Assembly: GCA_030447415.1 (NCBI GenBank) | Contig: JAUJOZ010000002.1 | Coordinates: 124,001 to 188,000 of the forward strand | DNA: 64,000 nt | Source of the DNA: Thermomicrobiales bacterium | GTDB taxonomy: Bacteria > Chloroflexota > Chloroflexia > Thermomicrobiales > UBA6265 | Reading direction: 5' to 3' | Part shown: one piece after another, positions 52,508 to 62,752 of the stretch | Layout of the letters: each line of letters starts with the position of its first letter | Numbering within the stretch: the stretch's first letter is position 1 | The notes under the pieces: generated by a model | Told to the model about the DNA's origin: nothing | The model's database searches: none | What the model saw: only the letters and a program-made list of their open reading frames with translations | Translations under genes and position numbers: made by a program

Positions 52508-52631
52508 TGTGGTGACCCGGTCGGTTCCGCCGCGGCGATGCCTAAGCCGTGACCAGATACCGTCCGAGCGGCCGCTTTGCCCACTCGGCGCGAAAAGGGG
52601 GGTGCGTTAGCTCCCCGGGCGGGCGCGACCA

Positions 52632-53771
52632 CTAAAGCCCGGTCGCGCCGGGCAGCTTGACCTCGATCACGTCTGCGAGGACGTGGACCGCCTCCAGGTT
52701 GCTGCCCCCCTCCCACCGGCGCAGGTCCTCCAATCCGAGCGGACCCCGGGCGACCACCTGCAGTCGGAGGATGCCCTCAGCGTATTCCCGGGCCTCGACC
52801 GTCTCGACGTGGCCGAGCCCGGCGAGGTGGCGCTGGAGGGAGAGGGCGGCGGCGGCGCGCGGCACCCCATGGACCAGGACCATCACCTGCCGTGGCGCAC
52901 TCGGGTCGATGGCGAGGGTGTCGGCGGACTGGGCGGGTGTTGATGTCGCAGCGACATCGGCTCCGTCGGCGCTCGACACATCCGCGGTAGTCTGCTCGGC
53001 GGTCCGCGGTGCGCTCGATGCGTCCGTGGCGGGCGCGGGAGCCGGGGAAGATTCCTCATCCAGCCTGGACGCAACGCCCGGTTGCAGCTCGGCGCCCGGC
53101 GACACCGGTGGCGTGCCAATCGCGAGCGCCGGCGCGGCCCGCTCCTCGACGGACCCGCTCCGGTCGAGGGACAGCGGTTCCGGGACGGGGGCGCTGGCGG
53201 GCTCGGCGGAGGCGGCGGGTTCGACGGCGGCCTCGCTCGGTTCCATGCGGGTGACCGAACCGACCGGCCCGGCGGGCGCCTCCGGTGCGGTCAGGGCGAC
53301 GGCCGCGGCAGGCGGGGCGGCTCCAGAGGGCATGGCGTCGGCGACCGTCGTTCCGGCCGCGGGCGCCGCGACCGACGGCGAGGCGAACCGATCATCCATG
53401 TCGCGCAGCGCGTCGGTGGCGCGGCCGACGAGGTCGCTGGTCTGCTGCTGGAGCCGGGTGAGCTCGTCCACGAGCGAAGAGACGGTCGCGCGGTGCTGCT
53501 CCCGCTCGGCCTGGAGGCGTTGGTCGAGCTCGGCCCGTGCCTGGGCGATCTCGCGGGCGGCGCCTTCGCGCATCTCCATCGCCTGGCGCAGCAGGTCACC
53601 GGAGCGGGAGATGTTGTCCTGGATCAGGCCGTCGAACGATTCGTAGAAGGCGAGCCGCTCCTGGGCGCGGGCAAGCTGGTCCGCGAAGGTGCCGCCCGGG
53701 TCGCCCGGTGACGCTGACGGCGGCATGGTTTGGTCGCGACCGGCGCCCGATCCTCCGGTGTGGTCGTCCAT
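52632..53771 (-). CDS. Coiled-coil protein with a C-terminal alpha/beta sandwich domain
   Basis: A 379-residue cytoplasmic protein. Residues about 25-125 form a long coiled coil (FADQLARAQERLAFYESFDG, AMEMREGAAREIAQARAELDQRLQAEREQHRATVSSLVDELTRLQQQTSDLVGRATDALRDM). A ~170-residue Ala/Pro/Ser linker follows. The last 80 residues (QVMVLVHGVPRAAAALSLQRHLAGL, TVEAREYAEGILRLQVVARG, VLADVIEVKLPG) have the beta-alpha-beta-beta-alpha-beta look of HMA/ACT-like domains, without the metal-binding CxxC. The ATG at 53771 has GAGGAG 9 nt upstream. Role unknown. Confidence 0.7.
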   Translation of the reverse strand: MDDHTGGSGAGRDQTMPPSASPGDPGGTFADQLARAQERLAFYESFDGLIQDNISRSGDLLRQAMEMREGAAREIAQARAELDQRLQAEREQHRATVSSLVDELTRLQQQTSDLVGRATDALRDMDDRFASPSVAAPAAGTTVADAMPSGAAPPAAAVALTAPEAPAGPVGSVTRMEPSEAAVEPAASAEPASAPVPEPLSLDRSGSVEERAAPALAIGTPPVSPGAELQPGVASRLDEESSPAPAPATDASSAPRTAEQTTADVSSADGADVAATSTPAQSADTLAIDPSAPRQVMVLVHGVPRAAAALSLQRHLAGLGHVETVEAREYAEGILRLQVVARGPLGLEDLRRWEGGSNLEAVHVLADVIEVKLPGATGL

Positions 53772-54164
53772 CGCCCGTGTCTCCTCGGTCGTGATCGCCG
53801 CGCGCCGCGGCATCCGTAGGTCCCGGCACCGGGGACCGTCGCCTCTCCCGTCCCACGGGCCGAGCGAGTGCCCGGCGGGACGTGTGATGCAGGCAGGCTT
53901 GCCGGTCCAACCACCGGTGTGATGGTTCGCGGTTCGCTGGGCGGCGAGTGTAGCAGACGGGTGGAAGCTCCTGGCCGCGGACTCGAGTGCCGAGCCTCGG
54001 GCGTCGGACCGCCCCTGGGATGGTGCGTACCGTCCGCTCCCCGCCGCCGACTACAATGGCGAAGGCGCCACGCGCCGTCACGAGACGAGTTCGTCGTCCA
54101 ACGGGCACCCGGGCTGACGGACCGCCGTGGGCCGCCCACCACCCGCACCGGGGGTACACCACCG
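53772..54164. other. Intergenic stretch upstream of metH
   Basis: No gene is recognised. I looked for a cobalamin riboswitch, expected for some B12-dependent metH genes, and found no B12-box-like sequence. Confidence 0.45.
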
Positions 54165-57100
54165 ATGAGCAGCCGCAGTCTCAGCCGCAGCCCGTTCCTC
54201 GACCTCGCGCGGGAGCGCGTCGTCGTCTACGACGGGGCGATGGGGACCTCGGTCCAGGCGTATAGCCTCGACGCGGCCGGGTACGGTGGGATTGAGGGGT
54301 GCAACGAGTATCTGGTCTTCCACAACCCCGGGCTGATCGAAGCGATCCACGCCTCGTTCCTAGAGGTGGGGGTCGACATCGTCGAAACCGACACCTTCGG
54401 CGGCAGCCGTCTCAAGCTGGAGGAGTACGGGCTCGGCGAGCGGACCTACGAGCAGAACCACGAGGCCGCCCGCCTGGCCCGCCGGGTGGCGGACCAGTAC
54501 ACCACTGCCAAGCACCCCCGCTTCGTCGCCGGCTCGATTGGACCGACGGGGCTGCTGCCGGCCTCGGAGGATCCGCTGCTCGGCAATGCCCGCTTCGGCG
54601 AGGTCGTCGACCTGTTCCTCGACCAGGTACGGGGCCTGGTCGCCGGGGGCGTCGACGTGCTGATCATCGAGACGACCCAGGACATCCTGGAGCTCAAGGC
54701 GGCGGTCCACGCCGCCCTCCGCGTTCGCGAGGAGACGGGCATCTTCGTCCCCATCCAGGCGCAGGTGACGCTCGACACCAGCGGGCGGATGCTCCTCGGG
54801 ACCGACGTCGCCGCCGCCCTGGCCGTGCTGGAGGCGCTACCGGTCGACGTGATCGGGCTCAATTGCTCGACCGGGCCGGAGCACATGCGCGAGCCGGCGC
54901 GGTACCTGGGCGAGCACGCGACCAAGCCGGTCTCGATCATTCCCAACGCCGGGTTGCCGCTCAACGTCGACGGTAAGGCCGTGTATCCCCTGGAGCCCGA
55001 GCCGATGGCGCGGGCGCTCCGCGAGATGGTCGAGACGTTCGGGGTCGGGCTGGTCGGCGGGTGCTGCGGCACGACGCCGGAGCACCTCGCGGCGACCGTG
55101 CGCGAGATCGGTCGACGGCCGGCCGTGGCCCGTCCGATGAAGCCGCTTCCACTGATCGCGAGCATGGTGCGGGCGGTCGACCTGCACCAGGACCCGGCGC
55201 CGCTGATCGTCGGCGAGCGTGTGAACACGCTCGGCTCCCGCAAAGTCAAGCGCCTGGCGCTGACCGACGACTACGACGGCATGGTGACGGTGGCGCGAGG
55301 GCAGATGGAGGAAGGGGCGCACGCCCTCGACGTCTGCGTGGCGATGACCGAGCGGACCGACGAGCGGGAGATGCTGCGCCAGCTCGTCAAGAAGCTGGCC
55401 CTCAACGTCGAGGGCCCTTTGGTGCTCGACTCGACCGAGGCCGATGTCATCAAGGACGCCCTGGAGCAGTACCCCGGGCGGGCAATCGTCAACTCGATCA
55501 ACATGGAGAACGGGCGGGCCCGGATCGAGGCGGTGATGCCTCACGCGATCGCGCACGGCGCCGCGGTCGTGGCGATGACGATCGACGAGGAAGGGATGGC
55601 GAAGACGGCCGAGCGCAAGCTGGCCGTCGCCCGGACGATTCACCGGATCGTCACCGAGGAGTACGGGCTGGCGCCGGAGGCGCTGATCTTCGACACCCTG
55701 ACCTTCCCGCTCTCGACGGGCGAGGAGGAGTTCGTCCGCTCGGCGATTGAGACGATCGAGGGGATTCGGCTGATCGAGCGGGAGCTGCCGGGGGTGTTGA
55801 CCATCCTCGGCATCTCCAACGTGTCGTTCGGGCTCAACCCGGTGGCGCGCAAGATCGTCAACGCCGTCTTCCTCTACCACGCGGTCCGGGCCGGGCTCGA
55901 CATGGCCATCGTCCACCCCTCGCACGTCGTCCCCTTCGCCGAGATCCCGGCCGAGGAGCGGGAGCTGGCCGAGGATCTCGTCCTGGCGCGGCGGCCGGAC
56001 GCGCTGGCGCGGCTGATTGCGTTCTTCGAGGGGCGAGAGGAAACGAACGACGGGGCGACGGGTCCCGACCCGATGATCGGGATGGGACCGGCGGAGAGGT
56101 TGCACTACCGGATCCTGCACCGCAAGAAGGAGGGGATCGAGGACGACATCGACCTTGCCGTCGCCGAAGCGGGCGATCCGGTCGACGTCCTGAACAACGT
56201 CCTCCTGCCGGCAATGAAGGAAGTGGGAGACAAGTTCGGGGCGGGCGAGCTGATCCTGCCGTTCGTGCTGCAATCCGCCGAGGCGATGAAAAAGGCCGTG
56301 TCGCGGCTGGAAACCTATCTGGAGAAGCAGGAGGGGGTGACGAAGGGGACGGTGGTGCTGGCCACCGTCTTCGGTGACGTCCATGACATCGGCAAGAACC
56401 TGGTCAACACGATCCTGACCAACAACGGCTACACCGTCCACGACCTCGGCAAGCAGGTGCCGGTCAACCGGAATCATCGAGAAGGCGGTCGAGACGAACG
56501 CGACGGCGATCGGGCTGTCGGCGCTGCTCGTCTCGACGAGCAAGCAGATGCCGCTGTGCGTGCAGGAGCTGCACCACGGCGGGCACCGCTTCCCGGTGAT
56601 CATCGGCGGAGCGGCGATCAACCGGGCCTACGCCCAGCGAACCCTGTTCGTCGACGAGCAGACCCCCTACGAACCGGGCGTCTTCTACGCCAAAGACGCC
56701 TTCGAGGGGCTGTCCCTGATGGACCGCATCGTCGACGCGACGCGACGCGACGAGCTGGTGCGGACGACGGTCGAGACGGCCCGGGCCGCGCTCGGCCGAC
56801 CGGGCCGGACTGCGTTCAGCGTGCCGGCGGAGGCGGCGGCGACCGAGGGCGCGACGGTGCGCCGGGTCGATCCGCCGCCCCCTCCCTTCTGGGGCGTGCG
56901 GAGATGGAGCCGATAGATCTCGACGACGTGTGGCCGTGCCTCGACCTGAAGACCCTGTTTCGCCTCCACTGGGGCGGCAAGGGCTCAAGGACGAGGCGTG
57001 GGAGGCGCTCCAGCGGAACGAGTTCCTGCCGCGGCTGCGGGCGATGCAGGAGGCGGCGAAGTGCGATGGATGGCTCCAACCGCGCGTCCGCTACGGCTAC

Positions 57101-57641
57101 TTCCCGGCCAACGGCGAGGGGAACGATCTGGTCGTCTATAGCCCCGACGAGGAGGAACGCGAGATCGCGCGCTTCCCCTTCCCGCGGCAGCCGCGCCGCG
57201 ACCGGCTCTGCCTGGCCGATTACTTCCTCCCGGTCTCGTCCGGTCGGCGGGATGTCGTGGCGTTCCAGATCGTGACGGTGGGGGTCGGAGGCGACAGCGC
57301 GGACGGAGCGATTGCAGGCGGCGGGGAGTATGCGGAGAGCTTCTTCTCGCATGGGTTGAGCGTGCAGACGGCGGAAGGTCTGGCGGAGTACGCGCACCAG
57401 CGGATCCGCCGGGAGTTGGGCCTGGGTGAGGAGCAGGGAAGCGCTACTCGTGGGGCTACCCCTCGTGCCCGGACCTGTCACAGCACTGCTGCTCGACCGG
57501 CTCCTGGACGCGGGCGCGATCGGCGTTCGGGTCACGGAGGGCTACCAGTTCGACCCGGAGCAGACAACGGCGGCGCTGGTGGTCCACCACCCGGACGCGC
57601 GCTACTTTGCGCTGGCACGCACCGGCGGGGAGGAGGATTAG
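54165..57641 (+). CDS. metH: Cobalamin-dependent methionine synthase, several apparent frameshifts
   Basis: Transfers a methyl group from methyltetrahydrofolate to homocysteine through methylcobalamin. In order: homocysteine domain (VYDGAMGTSVQ, zinc Cys in GLNCST and GGCCGTT), folate domain (IVGERVNTLGSRK, ALDVCVAMTERTD, NSINMENG), B12 cap helices (DVLNNVLLPAMKEVGDKFGAGELILPFVLQSAEAMKKAV), B12 domain with DVHDIGKN, and activation domain (LDLKTLFRLHWGGKG, RYGYFPANGEGND, RIRRELGL). The sequence leaves frame near 56470, 56895, 56985, 57436 and 57487, then ends YQFDPEQTTAALVVHHPDARYFAL at 57641. The net length is a multiple of three and matches the family (about 1158 residues). The indels look like sequence errors. 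Confidence 0.9.
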
Positions 57642-57703
57642 ACCGGCGCGCCGACGGCGCCCTCCGGGCAGCGCCCTCGCTCGTTCGCCCACCGCAGGTC
57701 CCG

Positions 57704-58474
57704 TTACTCGTCGTCGCCCCCGCCGTCATCGTCCGCCACGACCGTCAGGGTGAGTTCGGTGCCGTCGTCGGTGGCGGCGGTGGCGGTCTCGTCGTCCGAG
57801 GCCGAGCTGACTTCGACGTCGTCGGTTTCGACAGACGCTTCGGCGACGAGGATGTACGGGGGGCCGTTGTAGCTGTAGACGGGTTCGCGGTTGAGGATCG
57901 CGATCTCGTTGTTCCCCTCACGCAGGAACGAGGCGGGAATGGTGATCGCGATCTCCCGCCAGGCGGCGTCCTCACCGTTGCCGACGCCGTCCCAATTGAC
58001 AAAGGGGCTTTCCCCCTCGTAGCCCTGGCGGCCGTTGACCTCGATCGCGATTCGGTTCTTGGCCTCCCACTCGTCGTCGAGTCCGGCGACGGTGAAGACG
58101 ACATCCTCCTCCGGCTCCGCGGCGAGGTGGAATGTCAACTCGGCGCGCGGGTAGTCGCTCAGGGCGCCGTAGATCGCCACCCAGGGGCGGCCGTAGTACT
58201 CGCTGTCGCCGCGGTAGAAGCCGCCTTCCCAGTCCGCTGCCTGAAACTCGAGGGTCGTCTCCTCGGGGGACGCCGTCGCCGTCTCCTCGGTCGCAACCGT
58301 CGCGGTGGCCCGTGCCGCGGGCGTCTGGGTGGCGAGGGGAATGAGGACAGCGGTGATGGGGGTCGGGGTCGGGGCTTGGGCGGCGAGCGGGCCCGCCGTC
58401 GCGATGACGCCGCTCGTCACCGCCGCCACGAGGGCCGCCCCAATGCCCCACGTGAGGGCCGAGTGTCGTTTCAT
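57704..58474 (-). CDS. Secreted protein of unknown function
   Basis: A 256-residue protein with a Sec signal (MKRHSALTWGIGAALVAAVTSGVIATAGPLAAQ), a Thr/Ala/Pro linker, and a beta-rich domain of about 130 residues. The domain includes FQAADWEGGFYRGDSEYYGRPWVAIYGALSDYPRAELTFHL, RIAIEVNGRQGYEGESPF, WREIAITIPASFLREGNNEIAILNRE and PYILVAEASVE. The domain resembles a jelly-roll carbohydrate-binding module in rhythm. The C-terminus is acidic. The reading frame is open upstream into the ankyrin gene without a stop. A GGGAG lies 2 nt before the ATG at 58474. Confidence 0.7.
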   Translation of the reverse strand: MKRHSALTWGIGAALVAAVTSGVIATAGPLAAQAPTPTPITAVLIPLATQTPAARATATVATEETATASPEETTLEFQAADWEGGFYRGDSEYYGRPWVAIYGALSDYPRAELTFHLAAEPEEDVVFTVAGLDDEWEAKNRIAIEVNGRQGYEGESPFVNWDGVGNGEDAAWREIAITIPASFLREGNNEIAILNREPVYSYNGPPYILVAEASVETDDVEVSSASDDETATAATDDGTELTLTVVADDDGGGDDE

Positions 58475-59392
58475 CGCTCCCACCGGGAGGCGCTTCGTGA
58501 TCGACGGCGTTTCCGCTTCCCTGCGTCCGTGCACCGTGCTCTCCCTTCTCGCGCCAACGCGCATCGAGTGCCCGAGGCAGCGGTGGTCGCAGGAGACGTG
58601 CCGGAGTTCACGGGGAATATGGGGGCGTCGTGACGGCCGTGTGGTGGGGAACCTCAGGAGCGATGCGGGAGCGACGAGAGGGGCCGCGCCGGACGGGCCA
58701 CGGTCCGGCCGAACGGATGCTTGGGGCGGATCGGCTTCCCGGATCAAGGCGGCGACGGTGTCATGGCCGCGGCGAAGAGCCATGGCGAGGGGCGTCCGGT
58801 CAGGACCGTTCGCCGCGCGGGGGTTGGCACCGTGGGCGAGCAGAAGCGCGACGGCGTCCTCGGCGCTGGTGTCCGCGGCGAGATGGAGCGAACTCCAGCC
58901 GATCGATTTCCGGACGTCGGCGTCAGGACCGTGCGCCAGGGGGAGCGTGGCCAGCGCCGCAGGGTTCCCCGCGACCGCGGCGTGGAGGGGCGTGTTGCCC
59001 ATCGCGTGGACGGAGCGGGCGCGGATGTCGGCGCCGCAGATGAGGAGGCCGCGGACGGCGGGCTCGTGGCCGAAGTGGGCGGCCAGGGCGAGCGGCGTCC
59101 AGCCGTCGGGGCTGTGCGCGTCGTGGAGCTCATGGTTCGCCGCCACGAGCGTCTCGAGGCGATCCGTGTCGCCGACGGCCGCGGCAGCGAGGACATCCAG
59201 GTCGGTGCCGGACGTGCGGGATAGCCACCGCTCCTCCGCTCGATGCCAGAAGATCGCGGTCAGGAGCGGGGACAGGCCGGCGGCATCGCGGGCGGTGGTC
59301 GGGTCCGGGTGGTGGTCGAGGAAAGTGCGAACCTCGGTCGCGTCGCCCACCTTGACCGCCGGAAAGAAGGTATCCGTCGGGACGGCGGGCAC
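58475..59392 (-). CDS. Ankyrin-repeat protein, frame open into the next gene
   Basis: Ankyrin repeats of about 33 residues occupy most of the sequence: GDATEVRTFLDHHPDPTTARDAAGLSPLLTAI, DGWTPLALAAHFGHEPAVRGLLICGADI, GNTPLHAAVAGNPAALATLPLAHGPDADV, GWSSLHLAADTSAEDAVALLLAHGANP and DRTPLAMALRRGHDTVAALI. The start is uncertain; a GTG at 59392 precedes VPTDTFFPAV but has no good site, and the ORF is open to 59659. No stop is found before the ATG of the secreted protein at 58474, so this is either a fused protein or a gene whose stop has been lost. Confidence 0.65.
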
Positions 59393-59715
59393 GGCCGCCG
59401 GGCTTGGCTGCGGCGTTGGGTCGGTTGCGGTTCGCGGCCTCCGTCTTGCCGACAGCGGGCCTCTAAACGAGGTGGGTAGTGTGAATGACCCCGTCGCAGA
59501 TTGGTGTGCGTACAGACTGTGGCGACGCGAGCGGCGGGTGTCAACGAGTCGGGCGCTCGCTTCTGGCGCGTCCCAAGCCGCGCGGCGGTGTTCGGAGGGG
59601 AGCCCGTAGTGGGGGCTCCCGGTCGGCTCGTGGTGGCCCGCGACATGCTCCGGCACCATCCGGCGCGACGATCGAGCGGCGCGACCCTGGAGCGTGCAAC
59701 GAGGGGCAAGAAGCG
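59393..59715. other. Intergenic stretch between ankyrin and ferritin genes
   Basis: The frame of the ankyrin gene remains open here but loses repeat character. No separate gene seen. The ferritin gene's ribosome-binding site (GAGGGG) lies at the right end. Confidence 0.45.
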
Positions 59716-60225
59716 ATGACGGGCGGGAACCAGATCCATGACATCTTGGAGGAGCCGAACCGGCAGCGGCGGGAGCAAATCGTCGAGTTGCTGAAGCGTG
59801 CCTACTGGATGGAGATGGAGACGGTCATGAACTACGTCTCCAACTCCGTCAACCCGGACGGCGTCCGCGGGCGGGAGATCTCCGAGGCGCTGGCGACAGA
59901 CATCCAGGAGGAGCTGGCGCACGCTCAGCAGTTCGCGCGCCGGATCAAGGAGCTTTACGGGGTGGTGCCGGGCTCGCTCGAGTTCACGCCTGAGCAAGCG
60001 TCGCTGCAGCCGCCCGAGCGTCAGACGGACGTCGTCCACGTCATCCGAGGCGTGATCGAGGCTGAGGATGGGGCCATCGCGCACTACAACCGGATCCTGG
60101 AGGCGACGGCGGATGTCGACCCGGTGACCAACGACATGATCGTCGACGTCCTGCGCGACGAGCAGGGCCACCGCCGGATGTTCGAGGGGTTCCTGCGGGA
60201 GTACGAGGCGGAAGGGCGGACGTAA
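59716..60225 (+). CDS. Bacterioferritin/ferritin-like protein
   Basis: A 169-residue four-helix ferritin-like protein. Putative di-iron ligands lie in helices: Glu in AYWMEMETVMNY, E-x2-H in EELAHAQQF, Glu in IEAEDGAIAHY, and E-x2-H in RDEQGHRRMF. The sequence resembles bacterioferritins or Dps-like proteins. It is cytoplasmic, as no signal is present. Start ATG 59716 with GAGGGG about 9 nt upstream. It would oxidise and store iron. Confidence 0.85.
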   Translation: MTGGNQIHDILEEPNRQRREQIVELLKRAYWMEMETVMNYVSNSVNPDGVRGREISEALATDIQEELAHAQQFARRIKELYGVVPGSLEFTPEQASLQPPERQTDVVHVIRGVIEAEDGAIAHYNRILEATADVDPVTNDMIVDVLRDEQGHRRMFEGFLREYEAEGRT

Positions 60226-60253
60226 CCAGGCGACGCGCGGCGCCGGCAGGCGA

Positions 60254-60285
60254 GTCGGCATCGCCCCTGGACGGGGCGTGCCGAC
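60254..60285. terminator. Terminator between the ferritin and response-regulator genes
   Basis: GTCGGCATCGCCCC pairs with GGGGCGTGCCGAC, leaving one bulged base and a 5-nt loop, between two convergent genes. Confidence 0.6.
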
Positions 60286-60342
60286 CGTCGAGTGGCGCGC
60301 GTGGACCGAGCGCTGCCCACGCCGCGGGCCCGCGCGGCCAGG

Positions 60343-60693
60343 CTATGAGGCGGCGAGGCTGCGGTCGATGACCGAAAGCACCCGCTCTAGGTCGAACGGT
60401 TTGCGGATGAAGGTGACGCCGGGGAGATCCACGTCGGCATAGACGGCGCTCATGAGGACGACCGGGGTCTCGTCGCCGCGCTCGCGGAGTTGAGCCACAA
60501 GCCCCGCACCGCCGAGGCGGGGCATCATCATATCCGCCAGTACCAGATCCGGCGGCGCCCGATCGACGTCTTCCAACGCCGCCCGCCCGTCGTAGGCACG
60601 GCGGACGTGGTAGCCCTCGTCCTCGAGGACGTCCGCGAGCAACGAGACGATGGCGCGCTCGTCGTCGACTACGAGGATCGTCTGGTCCGCCAC
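60343..60693 (-). CDS. Stand-alone response regulator receiver protein
   Basis: A 116-residue CheY-like domain without an output domain. The phosphoacceptor is in DLVLADMMMPRLGG (about residue 54), the acidic pair in VVDDERA, a Ser in VVLMSAVY, and the Lys in FIRKPFDLERV. Start GTG 60693 with AAGGA 7 nt upstream. It diverges from another receiver gene 222 bp away; no histidine kinase is adjacent. Confidence 0.88.
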   Translation of the reverse strand: MADQTILVVDDERAIVSLLADVLEDEGYHVRRAYDGRAALEDVDRAPPDLVLADMMMPRLGGAGLVAQLRERGDETPVVLMSAVYADVDLPGVTFIRKPFDLERVLSVIDRSLAAS

Positions 60694-60914
60694 CGCTTCG
60701 TCCTTGCATCGTCATCGCGCCGGATCACGCATTGAGACGGGCCTGGGCAGGCCGCGCTGGTGGGTTGCCTCGCAACCGGCATGCCCTGGGCGACTCAGGC
60801 TATGGATACGGCGTCCGGCTTGATGCCGATTCGCCCCGCCGGTCGTGGACCCCGCACTCCGTGGGCGCGGCGGTGATACGAGCCGCGGGAGGTGCGGACA
60901 ACGGGGGAGGTGCC

Positions 60915-61355
60915 GTGAAGGCCAAGAAGCAGAGGCACGGAGACGGGAACGAGTCGGGACAGCGGCACGTCCTGGTCATCGACGACACGCCGGCGATCCT
61001 CGACCTCTTTCGGGACCTCCTCGAGGAGGAGGGCTACCGCGTGTCGCTGGAGAACTTCAGCGTTGCCGCTAGCGAAAAGCTCGCGCCGATCAGGGCGCTC
61101 AAGCCGGACCTGATCGTCCTCGACTACATGGTGGGCGGGGAAGGATTAGGGTGGCAGCTCTTGCAACTGCTGAAGATGGACCGGTCGACGACGACGATCC
61201 CGGTCATCATCTGCACCGCGGCGGTGCGGCAGGTGGAGGAACTGAAGGGGCACCTCCTCGACATGGGCGTTGCGGTGGTGCTGAAGCCGTTCGACATTGA
61301 CCGGCTGCTCGCCGAGATCGCCAAGGTGTGGGAACGGGTCGGCGAGAGCGGCTGA
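60915..61355 (+). CDS. Stand-alone response regulator receiver protein
   Basis: A 146-residue receiver: VLVIDDTPAILDLFRDLLEEEGY, phosphoacceptor in DLIVLDYMVGGEG, a Thr in VIICTAAVRQ and the Lys in VVLKPFDIDRL. A basic N-terminal tail (VKAKKQRHGDGNESGQR) precedes it. The GTG at 60915 has GGGAGG 4 nt upstream. It lacks a DNA-binding output, like its divergent neighbour; the two may act in a phosphorelay. Confidence 0.88.
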   Translation: MKAKKQRHGDGNESGQRHVLVIDDTPAILDLFRDLLEEEGYRVSLENFSVAASEKLAPIRALKPDLIVLDYMVGGEGLGWQLLQLLKMDRSTTTIPVIICTAAVRQVEELKGHLLDMGVAVVLKPFDIDRLLAEIAKVWERVGESG

Positions 61356-61498
61356 CGCGGGAGCCGGGAGTGGGAAGGAGGGAGAGCCCGGGTCGGGCGG
61401 CGGCAGCCCGGTGGTTGGAGGGACACGGGGCGGACGGGGACGGGGGCGCACCGGATGCTCCGACTCGGCCACGAAGCGCCCGTCTTTGTCCGAGCCGG

Positions 61499-61987
61499 TT
61501 AGCGAAAGAGCCTCCAGGCGCTCGGGTCGCGGCCGGCCCGGCCGGCGTCGAAGTCGGCGGCGAATGCCTGGACTCGCAGCTCGCCCTGGAGGGCAAGCCG
61601 GGCCATGTACGCGGACAGGTCGGTGACGTCCGGGGCGTCGAGGTCGGCGAGCGCGAAGTAACGGGCGTCGTCGTTCTCACGGCCGTGCGGGGTCGGCGTG
61701 CCTCTCACCGGTTCGAGCAGAAACATGACGTACGTGTCGTTGGTCCGACCGTCGAAGCGGCTCCGCACGCCGCAGATCCCGAGCGCGCGGGCCTCGACGC
61801 CCGTCTCCTCGAGGACCTCTCGCACCACCGCCTGGTCGAGCGTTTCGCCCGGCTCGACAAGACCGCCCGGGAACATGTAGCGGCCCCTCGTCGACCCGTA
61901 GGTCATTCGCACCAAGAGGACGCCGCCGTTTTCGACGACGATGCCGCCGACGGCGGTGACGTTGCGGGGCGGCGGTGGTTCAGCCAT
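61499..61987 (-). CDS. Nudix hydrolase
   Basis: A 162-residue Nudix protein. The Nudix box GGLVEPGETLDQAVVREVLEETGV matches GX5EX7REUXEEXGU. VENGGVLLVRMTYGSTRGRYMFPGG is the strand before it. The C-terminal helices (LSAYMARLALQGELRVQAF) complete the fold. Such enzymes cleave nucleoside diphosphates linked to another group; the substrate is unknown. GAGG lies about 9 nt before the ATG. Confidence 0.9.
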   Translation of the reverse strand: MAEPPPPRNVTAVGGIVVENGGVLLVRMTYGSTRGRYMFPGGLVEPGETLDQAVVREVLEETGVEARALGICGVRSRFDGRTNDTYVMFLLEPVRGTPTPHGRENDDARYFALADLDAPDVTDLSAYMARLALQGELRVQAFAADFDAGRAGRDPSAWRLFR

Positions 61988-62139
61988 GGCGGTGTCCTCG
62001 TGGGTTTCGCGGCGCGTCCATCTCTCGAATGACGCAACCCCTATCGTCGTCGGGGAAAGCCGATGTCCTCCCTGGATCCGTTCTAGGATCGCCTGACACA
62101 GCCTAATTCATCGATCGCCGACGCCCGACGCCTCCGCAA

Positions 62140-62752
62140 TCAGCTCCTCGGCGTATCCGGTGCGAAGGTGCCCCGCCCGAGGAAGCCGGCGAACTCGGGG
62201 GCCAGGCACTCCATGTACAAGACGTCCCAGAGCCTACCGCCCATGAAATGCGCCTGCCGGCGCCGCCTGAACTGCCGAAAGCCCGCCCTTTTCGTACGCG
62301 CGCAGCCCGGCCAGGTTGTACTCGTAGACGGTGAGGATGACGCTGTGCAGGCCGAGGACCGTGAAGGCGTAGTCGACCATCAGCTTGGTCGTCTCGGTGC
62401 CGTAGCCCTTGCCGCGGCAGTCCGGCTCGCTGATCACGATGCCGTACTCGGCGGTGCGGTTGAGCCGGTCGATGTCCGCCAGGTAGGCGATGCCGATGGC
62501 ACGCCGGGTCGCCCGCTCGTAGATCGTGACCAGGGCGTAGCGCTCGTCCTTCGTCACCTGATCGTAGGCCGCCGTTTCCTGCTCGACCGTCGTTGGCTCC
62601 GACCGGGCGAGAGTGCGGGTGGTGGCGAAGTCGTTGTTCCAGCGCTGGTAGGCCGCGATCAAATCGCGGCGCAGCGGCCCCAGCGCCACCCGTTCCCCCA
62701 CGACGTTGAGGACCGACCGCCCGTCCACCACGTCGCCCTTGGGTGGTTCCAC
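62140..62752 (-). CDS. GNAT N-acetyltransferase (RimJ/RimL-like), apparent frameshift
   Basis: RimJ/RimL-type acetyltransferase of about 204 residues. Motif A with the CoA loop is CRGKGYGTETTKLMVDYAF, following TAEYGIVISE. Motif B is HSVILTVYEYNLAGLRAYEKGG. Near 62286 one G seems extra: the conserved ending GFRQFRRRRQAHFMGGRLWD continues in the next frame to a stop at 62140, whereas the written frame ends at 62234. The start is ambiguous among GTG codons at and just inside 62752. Acceptor unknown. Confidence 0.78.

Noticed and set aside
53772..54164. Cobalamin riboswitch upstream of metH
   Set aside because: No B12-box-like sequence or the expected stem arrangement was found.
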